Assembly: GCA_019923695.1 (NCBI GenBank)
Contig: JAHXGO010000005.1
Span: 1-34,175, forward strand
Length of the DNA: 34,175 nucleotides
DNA from: Candidatus Liptonbacteria bacterium
GTDB taxonomy: Bacteria; Patescibacteriota; Minisyncoccia; UBA6257; Colwellbacteraceae
Reading direction: 5' to 3'
Shown one piece after another: positions 29,374 through 34,175 of the stretch (the stretch's first letter is position 1; each line of letters starts with the position of its first letter). The translations under genes and the position numbers were made by a program. The notes under the pieces were generated by a model. That model had not been told where the DNA came from. It did no database searches and was given only the letters and a program-made list of their open reading frames with translations.

Positions 29374-30123
29374 ATGTATTATTCTAATTTAGAACATTTT
29401 AAGGGAGCTTGCGGTTATGAAATTGACGGTATATGGTACCCGAGAGTTACCAGTATTGTAAATATAAAAGCAAAACCGGCTCTTTATCGTTTTTACGCGG
29501 AAATGAGTAGTTTTAACGAAGGAGAAGCCGTAAAAAAACAATCAGCGACCGAAGGCACTTTAATTCATGAAACAATTGAAAAAATACTTTTAGGCGAAAA
29601 CCCGGTTATTGATTCGTTAATTAAGCCGGCTGTAGACGCATTTTTGCGGTTTTCGTCAGAAAAAAATATTCAGGTTGATCCTGAATGGGTTGAAAAAAAA
29701 GTTATAGACTATGATGAAAGATATGCCGGAACAATTGACGCCTTAGCCTTAATTGACGGCAAATTCGGAGTTTTAGACATTAAAACCTCGCAAGCTATTT
29801 ATCGTGATTATAATCTTCAGGTATCCGCTTATACCGTACCTTTAAAAAGACAGCTTAAAAATATCTCAACTAGCTGGATTTTAAGAATTGACCAATCCCA
29901 AAAATGTCTTAAATGCGGAGCTACTTTAAGAACAAAAGGCGGGAGAGAAAAAATAAAATCCGGCAATAATAGTCATTGCGAACATCAATGGTCTGAAGTT
30001 AAAGGCAGTATCGAGCTTAAAGAGCTTCCTTATTTCGAAAATGATTACGAAGCTTTTTTAGGGGCTAAGAAATTATGGGAATGGGAAAACGAATATTGGT
30101 TGAAAGATGCAAAATATTTTTAA
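29374..30123 (+). CDS. PD-(D/E)XK nuclease superfamily protein
   Basis: 249 aa. The nuclease core is visible: EGTLIHETIEK (His65), YAGTIDALALIDGKFGVLDIKT with Asp122, Asp135 and Lys137, then the conserved Gln149 and Tyr153 (LQVSAYT), the arrangement seen in RecB/Cas4-type exonucleases. A C-terminal CLKCG...HCEHQW cluster could bind zinc. The substrate is unknown; there are no cas genes, restriction partners or recombination genes nearby, so a DNA-repair exonuclease is possible but unproven. It lies 40 bp after murC and has no Shine-Dalgarno. Confidence 0.8.
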   Translation: MYYSNLEHFKGACGYEIDGIWYPRVTSIVNIKAKPALYRFYAEMSSFNEGEAVKKQSATEGTLIHETIEKILLGENPVIDSLIKPAVDAFLRFSSEKNIQVDPEWVEKKVIDYDERYAGTIDALALIDGKFGVLDIKTSQAIYRDYNLQVSAYTVPLKRQLKNISTSWILRIDQSQKCLKCGATLRTKGGREKIKSGNNSHCEHQWSEVKGSIELKELPYFENDYEAFLGAKKLWEWENEYWLKDAKYF

Positions 30124-30124
30124 C

Positions 30125-30138
30125 GCCAATTTTTTGGC
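30125..30138. terminator. Weak hairpin after the nuclease gene
   Basis: GCCAA, TTTT, TTGGC just after the stop codon. The stem is only 5 bp and no strong T tract follows; a terminator is possible in either direction. Confidence 0.3.
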
Positions 30139-30147
30139 TGATTTAAT

Positions 30148-30327
30148 TTATAACTGTTCGCTTCTTTCGTAGACAGGGTCGCCGCATTTTTCAATTATTA
30201 TTGGGGTTTTCCTAAGATTAAAAGTTGATAAATATCCTAATCCAAAACCTAAAGAAATTGATAAAATAGTCACCAAAATAAGAATTTTAATAAATTTCTT
30301 TTCTTCGGGATTATTTGACGGCTTCAT
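30148..30327 (-). CDS. Small membrane protein (59 aa), function unknown
   Basis: Not in the ORF track. It reads MKPSNNPEEKKFIKILILVT, then ILSISLGFGLGYLSTFNLRK and ends YERSEQL: a charged start, one membrane segment (about 12-35) and a short outer tail with one Cys. The palindrome ATGATATCAT (30334-30343) lies between it and rpmA and could provide -10 boxes in both directions. I do not recognise a family, but the composition and single membrane segment suggest a real gene. Confidence 0.55.
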   Translation of the reverse strand: MKPSNNPEEKKFIKILILVTILSISLGFGLGYLSTFNLRKTPIIIEKCGDPVYERSEQL

Positions 30328-30333
30328 TATATT

Positions 30334-30343
30334 ATGATATCAT
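30334..30343. promoter_or_regulatory. Palindromic divergent -10 region
   Basis: ATGATATCAT is self-complementary and gives a TGATATCAT extended -10-like element on both strands, between the leftward 59-aa gene and rpmA. Confidence 0.35.
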
Positions 30344-30374
30344 TTTTTTTATAAAAATTTAAATTTTATATTAT

Positions 30375-30653
30375 ATGGCACATACTAAGGCAGGCGGCTC
30401 AACGAAATTAGGTCGTGATTCAATAGGTAAAAGATTAGGTCTTAAAAGAGCGGATGGCCAATTTGTTTCAACCGGCGAAATTTTAGTTCGTCAAAGAGGA
30501 ACAAAATATTTTCCAGGAGAAAATGTTAAAAAAGCAAGTGATGACACTCTTTTTGCCGTAAAAAGTGGTATTGTAAGATTTGTTTCTAAAAAAAGGGTAA
30601 GATTTGATTCCAGTGTTCGTTTTGTTACTAAGGTAATGGTTGTACCGAAATAG
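30375..30653 (+). CDS. rpmA: 50S ribosomal protein L27
   Basis: Ribosomal protein near the peptidyl transferase centre. 92 aa, starting [29 protein letters not shown], with the typical [18 protein letters not shown] core. The N-terminus starts directly with AHTKAGG, so no cleavable extension of the kind found in Firmicutes is present. It is not preceded by rplU (L21), the common partner. Its last 26 bp overlap the 3' end of the convergent rplI gene. Confidence 0.97.
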   Translation: MAHTKAGGSTKLGRDSIGKRLGLKRADGQFVSTGEILVRQRGTKYFPGENVKKASDDTLFAVKSGIVRFVSKKRVRFDSSVRFVTKVMVVPK

Positions 30654-31086
30654 TTATTTTCTCTTTAATCCCCCTTTCTAAATCAACCTCTACTTCATGT
30701 TGACCGATTGATTTAATCGGTTTTTTTATATTTACCCTGAAATTAACAGACGACCCGGCGTCAAAAAACCCTTTTTCTTTTATTCTATTTTCAATTTCTT
30801 CTCGGCTAACAGAGCTGTATATCTCCCCTTTCCGCCCAACTTTTAAATAAAAAATAAAATCTTCTTTTTTTAGTTTTTCTTTTAGTTCTTTTAAATTTGA
30901 TTTTAGTCTGTTCTCTTTTTCAATATAAGACGATTTTATCAATTCTAATTTTGATAAAGATTCTTTTGTTGCCGGTTCGGCTAATTTTTGAGGAATTAAA
31001 AAATTACGAGCGTATCCACTTTTTACCTCTTTTATTTCGTTTGTTCTTCCTAAACCTTTTATATCCTTAAGAAGGATAATTTTCAT
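30628..31086 (-). CDS. rplI: 50S ribosomal protein L9
   Basis: 152 aa. The N-terminal domain [20 protein letters not shown] followed by [20 protein letters not shown] is diagnostic, then a long connecting helix rich in Lys/Glu and a C-terminal domain. L9 is reported missing from a number of CPR lineages, so its presence helps narrow the group. It follows ctpA by 7 nt in the same direction, so the two share a transcript. The gene ends inside the tail of rpmA on the opposite strand. Confidence 0.96.
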   Translation of the reverse strand: MKIILLKDIKGLGRTNEIKEVKSGYARNFLIPQKLAEPATKESLSKLELIKSSYIEKENRLKSNLKELKEKLKKEDFIFYLKVGRKGEIYSSVSREEIENRIKEKGFFDAGSSVNFRVNIKKPIKSIGQHEVEVDLERGIKEKITISVQPLP

Positions 31087-31093
31087 TTTACTA

Positions 31094-32284
31094 TTAAAGG
31101 GATTTTAATAGCTCAATCGCTTTTTTTAATTGCTGGTCGTTTTCTTCTATTATATAATTCGGAACTAAACCATTTTGTTCAATTTTCATTCTTTTTGGCG
31201 TTAACCAATAAGCAATCGTTATTTTTATACTAGAACCATCTTTCAATGATTCCAGTTGTTGAACCGTTCCTTTACCAAAGGATTTTTCTCCAACTAATTT
31301 AATATCAAGCTGGTCTCTTAAGGCGCCGGCTAAAATTTCTGAAGCCGAGGCAGTGCCTTTATTTATTAATATGACCGTCGGATAATTTTTTAAAAATCCA
31401 TTACCCCTAGAATAAATTGTTCGTTCTTCACCTTCGGTTTTTTGTTCTATAACAACTGGCTCTCCGCGACCTAAAAACCATCCGGCGATAGTTACAGCAA
31501 CATCAAGATAACCGCCGGGATTATTTCTTAAATCAAGAATTATTTTATTTGCTTTCTCATTTAAAACAGTATCCACAACAGCTTCATAAAACATTATGGG
31601 CGTTTGAGGATTAAAAGTATAAATTTTTATATGAGCGATTTTATCATCAAGTATTTCCCATTCAACTGTTGGCGCTCTAATTAATTCTCTTGTGATTTCA
31701 AATTCTTTCGGAGTTGTAAACCCCTCTCTGTTAATTAAAAGTTTTATTTTGGTTCCTGGTTCTCCGCGAATTATTTTAACGGCCTCATAAACATCAAAAC
31801 CCGCAAAATCCTCATTATTAACTTTTAAGATAATGTCTTGCGGTTTCAGTCCGGCCTTTTCTGCCGGAGAATTTTTAAGCGGAGAGATAATAATGATATT
31901 ATTATCTTTTTTACCTAATTCAGCGCCTATTCCTCCAAAAACGCCAGCTATATTTTCATTGAATTTTTTTGTTTCTTCAGGCGTGAAAAATACAGTATTT
32001 GAATCTTTTACGCTTTGTAAAAGTCCTTCAATCGCTCCGTAAACTAAATCTTGATGATTTAGTTCAGCTCCTCTAATATGAATATTTTTTAACTTATCCC
32101 AAGCTTGCCAGAAAACTCCAAAATCCGCTTTTACTTCCTCAAGCGGATTAATATCCGCCACTCCCCTAATTTCAATGATTCTAGTTTCATTAAATCCTGT
32201 AAGATAACCAATATAAAATGAACCGCCAGCTGCAGAAACAAATAATACTACTCCTAAAATCAAAATTAAAATTTTTTTATTCAT
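31094..32284 (-). CDS. C-terminal processing peptidase (S41 family) with PDZ domain
   Basis: Exported serine protease that cuts proteins near their C-termini. 396 aa: membrane anchor/signal at about 4-28, PDZ domain at about 115-200 (GVFGGIGAELG, SPAEKAGLKPQDIILKVN), then the S41 protease domain. The catalytic Ser315 lies in GTASASEILAGAL and Lys338 in GEKSFGKGTVQ; LDLRNNPGGYL is also typical. It is the first gene of a ctpA-rplI pair. Substrates are unknown. A TATAAA at complement 32303-32308 may be its -10 box. Confidence 0.94.
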   Translation of the reverse strand: MNKKILILILGVVLFVSAAGGSFYIGYLTGFNETRIIEIRGVADINPLEEVKADFGVFWQAWDKLKNIHIRGAELNHQDLVYGAIEGLLQSVKDSNTVFFTPEETKKFNENIAGVFGGIGAELGKKDNNIIIISPLKNSPAEKAGLKPQDIILKVNNEDFAGFDVYEAVKIIRGEPGTKIKLLINREGFTTPKEFEITRELIRAPTVEWEILDDKIAHIKIYTFNPQTPIMFYEAVVDTVLNEKANKIILDLRNNPGGYLDVAVTIAGWFLGRGEPVVIEQKTEGEERTIYSRGNGFLKNYPTVILINKGTASASEILAGALRDQLDIKLVGEKSFGKGTVQQLESLKDGSSIKITIAYWLTPKRMKIEQNGLVPNYIIEENDQQLKKAIELLKSL

Positions 32285-32374
32285 TATTTATCTAAAATAG
32301 ATTTTATACTTAATTGTTCGTAAAGTCCACCCTAAACATTAACCCATAAGATCCACTATTATAATGAATCAAAA

Positions 32375-32404
32375 TTTAATATATTAATGCTTCACTTCAC
32401 TATA
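32375..32404 (-). repeat. 30-bp interspersed repeat, copy E
   Basis: Minus strand TATAGTGAAGTGAAGCATTA followed by ATATATTAAA; 24 of 30 positions agree with the copy at 17122-17151. It lies in the spacer between divergent ctpA and rpmB, upstream of the rpmB promoter. Confidence 0.6.
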
Positions 32405-32418
32405 ACATAACTCTAAAT

Positions 32419-32447
32419 TTGATTTTTTGGAAGTTTTTATCTAAAAT
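32419..32447 (+). promoter_or_regulatory. Promoter of rpmB, leaderless
   Basis: TTGATT (32419-32424), 17-bp spacer, TAAAAT (32442-32447) and six bases to the ATG, so the transcript should begin at or beside the start codon. Confidence 0.55.
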
Positions 32448-32453
32448 AAATTT

Positions 32454-32672
32454 ATGAAACAATGTAAAGTTTGCGGCAAGGGCTCAATTCTCCGCGGCGC
32501 TAGAAAAAAAGTTCGCAGTAAATATAATCCGACGCCTAAAAAAAGAAAATATCCAAATCTTCAACAGACTAAATTATCTTCCGGTAAAAAAATATTAGCC
32601 TGTACCAAGTGCGTCAAAACAATAAAAAACGCCGCTGTTAGCGTCGCAAAAAAGAAAAAAATAAATATTTAA
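32454..32672 (+). CDS. rpmB: 50S ribosomal protein L28
   Basis: 72 aa, very basic. It starts MKQCKVCGKGSILRGARKKV and ends with ILACTKCVKTIKN plus a Lys-rich tail. Two CxxC pairs (Cys4/Cys7 and Cys50/Cys53) mark the zinc-binding form of L28. The usual bacterial partner rpmG (L33) is not adjacent. It has a leaderless promoter and stands alone, divergent from ctpA. Confidence 0.93.
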   Translation: MKQCKVCGKGSILRGARKKVRSKYNPTPKKRKYPNLQQTKLSSGKKILACTKCVKTIKNAAVSVAKKKKINI

Positions 32673-32784
32673 TATAACGGCTGTTACTCTCTATATTAAG
32701 AATTTTAGTAATAGTAAACGAATCGTTATATAATGACAGTCTATCTCGTTTTTTTTTAAAATAGAGTATGAGCTTGTGGTTACT

Positions 32785-32930
32785 CACGCGAATAAACTCA
32801 TACTAAAATCGGAGTGTCGTATAGTGGCAGTACGCATGCATGGGGTGCATGTAGCGGCACGCGAATAAACTCATACTAAAATCGGAGTGTCGTATAGTGG
32901 CAGTACGCATGCATGGGGTGCATGTAGCGG
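32785..32930 (+). repeat. Perfect 73-bp tandem duplication covering the tRNA-Pro 5' half
   Basis: Units 32785-32857 and 32858-32930 are identical by eye. Each contains CACGCGAATAAACTCATACT, a -10-like TAAAAT and the first 48 bases of tRNA-Pro, up to TAGCGG in the variable region. Only the second copy continues into the T arm and the acceptor 3' strand. Confidence 0.95.
32810..32857 (+). pseudogene. Truncated tRNA-Pro (5' half with anticodon arm)
   Basis: Identical to bases 1-48 of the intact tRNA-Pro, including the D arm and the whole anticodon arm, but without T arm and 3' acceptor strand. It cannot be aminoacylated. If transcribed it would give a tRNA-half-like RNA fused to the intact tRNA precursor. 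Confidence 0.85.
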
Positions 32931-32953
32931 GAGTTCAATTCTCCCCACTCCGA
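32883..32953 (+). tRNA. tRNA-Pro (anticodon GGG)
   Basis: Acceptor CGGAGTG pairs with CACTCCG, with the C1-G72 pair typical of bacterial tRNA-Pro. D arm GTATAGTGGCAGTAC, anticodon stem CATGC/GCATG, loop ATGGGGT giving anticodon GGG (reads CCC/CCT), T arm GGGAG/CTCCC around TTCAATT, discriminator A. CCA is not encoded. Confidence 0.93.
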
Positions 32954-32991
32954 CTAATTAAGACATTTTGAAAATTCAGAGGCGATTAGTT

Positions 32992-33010
32992 GCTCCGCCA
33001 AAGGCGAAGC
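32992..33010. repeat. Imperfect GC-rich hairpin after tRNA-Pro
   Basis: GCTCCGCC, AAA, GGCGAAGC pair with one C-A mismatch. It is immediately followed by a second, larger hairpin. Confidence 0.6.
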
Positions 33011-33027
33011 AGAAAACTGAACGCTCG

Positions 33028-33073
33028 GGCGGGCAAAAATTTCTCTCCTCAAGCCCCCCAATTTTTGCCCGCC
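33028..33073. repeat. 14-bp perfect inverted repeat after tRNA-Pro
   Basis: GGCGGGCAAAAATT and AATTTTTGCCCGCC form a perfect 14-bp stem with an 18-nt loop (TCTCTCCTCAAGCCCCCC). There is no T tract after the right arm. It is GC-rich against the local background. Confidence 0.85.
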
Positions 33074-33157
33074 TGGTGGGAGACTAAATTAAATTTTATA
33101 AAATTCGTTTGTTTTGTTATAATAAGTTAACAATGATAAAGTTTTAGAGTAAATGGT

Positions 33158-33340
33158 ATGGATTTAGAAAAACTTCCAGAATTACTAACAATGAAACAAG
33201 TATCGGAGATACTTAGCGTTTCTAGCATGACTTTAAGACGCTGGGACACCAAGGGGATACTAAAACCCTTTAAACCAACACTGTGAAATGTAAGGAGGTA
33301 CAGAAAACAGGATATTATTAAATTTATCAATAAAAAATAA
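33158..33340 (+). pseudogene. Helix-turn-helix (MerR/excisionase-like) gene broken by an in-frame TGA
   Basis: The frame reads LLTMKQVSEILSVSSMTLRRWDTKGILKP, a clear MerR/excisionase-type HTH, then KPTL, a TGA at 33284-33286, and continues NVRRYRKQDIIKFINKK to TAA. The part after TGA matches the usual RRYRxxDIxxFI end of these proteins, so the stop lies inside one original gene of 60 codons. A single C-to-T change from CGA (Arg) would create it, or GGA (Gly) by G-to-T. UGA recoding is unlikely because RF2 is present and TGA ends ftsW and gltX. It lies about 100 bp upstream of trpS. Confidence 0.7.
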
Positions 33341-33356
33341 AATATGACCCATAGTT

Positions 33357-33385
33357 TTAACAAAAACACGAAAAAGGATTATACT
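33357..33385 (+). promoter_or_regulatory. Promoter of trpS
   Basis: TTAACA (33357-33362), 17-bp spacer, TATACT (33380-33385). This gives a leader of about 54 nt, unlike the leaderless pattern of most genes in the window. Confidence 0.65.
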
Positions 33386-33430
33386 ATCCACAGTAATTTA
33401 AGTACCTTAAAAAAGGCCAAAACCCAAAGA

Positions 33431-33439
33431 AAGGAGGTG
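33431..33439 (+). promoter_or_regulatory. Strong Shine-Dalgarno of trpS
   Basis: AAGGAGGTG ends six bases before the ATG at 33446. It is the only clear full-strength Shine-Dalgarno I see before a gene in this window and fixes the trpS start. Confidence 0.85.
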
Positions 33440-33445
33440 TCTGCC

Positions 33446-34175
33446 ATGCAGTACAAGGTTGAGTTACTGACGGGCATTAGGCCCACTGGCGACTTGACCG
33501 TCGCCAACTACTTGGGAGCGGTTGCGCCCATTGTTGAACTTCAGGCACAGGGTATGTCTCCGGTAGTTTTCGTTGCCGATCTTCATGCGATCACGGACAA
33601 CGAACCGGCTACTGTGAGACAGTACATCCACGGAGTGGTTGCTGACTATATCGCGCTTGGGATAGATCCGCAGAAAACGAAGATCTATCTCCAATCGGAT
33701 ATAACAGGAGAGGTAACAACGTTTACCGCTCTTCTGGCTCGGCTTGTTTCTGTCGCTGAACTCTTGAGGGTGCCGACTCTCAAGGATAAGCTCAAAAACA
33801 ACGCACGGCCGGAAACGGCGAATGCTCTCCTTCTTCTCTATCCGGTCCTGATGGCTGCTGACATCTTGCTCAACAGAGCCAAGAAGGTTGCAGTCGGGGA
33901 AGATCAGTTACCACACATGGAAGTCACGCGTCTACTCGCCCGTAGGTTCAACAAGAGGTACGGAGAGCTTTTCCCGATTCCTCAGGTGTTGCAGGTCAAG
34001 TCGCTCCGAATTCTTTCCCTGAAGGGGGAGGGTAAGATGAGTAAGACCAATCCTGGCGGCGCCATCTTCTTGACGGATGATGTAAAGACGGTTACCAACA
34101 AGATTAAGACCGCTGAAACCGCCTTTGAGGGAGCGATGAGCGACAAACTGGAAAGTCATATCTTGATTGCCAAGG
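33446..34175 (+). CDS. trpS: Tryptophanyl-tRNA synthetase, 5' part (runs off the window)
   Basis: Class I synthetase charging tRNA-Trp. Absent from the ORF track because it has no stop before the window end; 243 complete codons are visible without a stop. It starts MQYKVELLTGIRPTGDLTVANYLGA, in which TVAN takes the place of the HIGH motif (TIGN in Geobacillus). It continues with VADLHAITDNEP, YPVLMAADILL, VGEDQLPHMEVTRLLARRFNKRYGE and GKMSKTNPGGAIFL (KMSKS motif). Composition differs sharply from its neighbours: about 52% G+C over four counted lines (126/240) against about 35% in scpA (83/240), with many C- and G-ending codons and a strong Shine-Dalgarno. Horizontal acquisition is the most likely reason, but an assembly join cannot be excluded. 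Confidence 0.93.
   Translation, partial: MQYKVELLTGIRPTGDLTVANYLGAVAPIVELQAQGMSPVVFVADLHAITDNEPATVRQYIHGVVADYIALGIDPQKTKIYLQSDITGEVTTFTALLARLVSVAELLRVPTLKDKLKNNARPETANALLLLYPVLMAADILLNRAKKVAVGEDQLPHMEVTRLLARRFNKRYGELFPIPQVLQVKSLRILSLKGEGKMSKTNPGGAIFLTDDVKTVTNKIKTAETAFEGAMSDKLESHILIAK

Noticed and set aside
33284-33286. UGA recoded as glycine (Gracilibacteria-type code)
   Set aside because: A prfB gene for RF2 is present, ftsW and gltX end in TGA, and all other long frames are uninterrupted under the standard code; a single nonsense mutation explains the HTH gene better.
33464-34159. Minus-strand reading frames at 33464-33694 and 33932-34159
   Set aside because: Both are antisense shadows of trpS, which is open across the whole segment.

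Overview
The window looks like a chromosomal stretch from an AT-rich ultrasmall bacterium of the Candidate Phyla Radiation (Patescibacteria), most likely a Parcubacteria-type lineage. A hand count of four lines inside scpA gives about 35% G+C. Supporting signs are the dense house-keeping content with tiny gaps, a membrane-anchored DUF4012 protein next to secA and lepA, a short-form DnaX, a zinc-type L28, the near absence of Shine-Dalgarno sequences and -10 boxes placed 5-10 nt before start codons. The assignment rests on gene content and style only; no 16S gene is present.

Layout. 1-3700: tRNA-Gln(CUG), an iron/manganese superoxide dismutase, a leftward hyp-def-fmt operon for N-formyl-methionine handling, and a decayed 2'-5' RNA ligase-like gene. 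3340-13850: rightward hpf, secA, DUF4012 protein, lepA, an ftsB-like gene, tRNA-Gly, tRNA-Thr, prfB, ftsE and ftsX. 13850-14810: a gene-poor island with a terminator, a candidate small structured RNA on the minus strand with a near-perfect promoter, a transposase relic, tRNA-Gln(UUG), a 24-bp palindrome and 11-bp tandem repeats. 14811-15911: leftward dnaX. 15950-29333: a long rightward run for chromosome segregation and cell wall (DUF4258 protein, scpA, scpB, D,D-carboxypeptidase, mraY, cobO-type adenosyltransferase, a degenerate amidohydrolase, ftsW, murG, gltX, envC-like, a small membrane protein, murC). 29374-32672: a PD-(D/E)XK nuclease, rpmA, leftward ctpA-rplI, and rpmB. 32785-34175: a tandemly duplicated tRNA-Pro 5' half plus the intact tRNA-Pro, GC-rich hairpins, a broken helix-turn-helix gene, and the start of a trpS that looks foreign in composition.

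How the genes work together. FtsE/FtsX and the EnvC-like LytM protein form a plausible system for switching on septal peptidoglycan hydrolysis. MraY, MurG, MurC, FtsW, the carboxypeptidase and the FtsB-like protein supply wall precursors and septal synthesis. Def, Fmt, RF2, LepA, L9, L27, L28, HPF, GluRS and TrpRS belong to translation. The presence of RF2, together with TGA ends of ftsW and gltX, argues that UGA is a stop codon here, so the in-frame TGA in the HTH gene is best read as a nonsense mutation.

The most interesting signals are the unexplained small RNA at about 13945-14018; truncated 5' copies of tRNAs lying just upstream of intact tRNAs, including a perfect 73-bp tandem duplication; a 30-bp interspersed repeat that has entered coding sequence; an amidohydrolase that has lost its metal ligands; and the GC-rich, Shine-Dalgarno-bearing trpS. 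I see no CRISPR array, complete mobile element or recognisable defence island.
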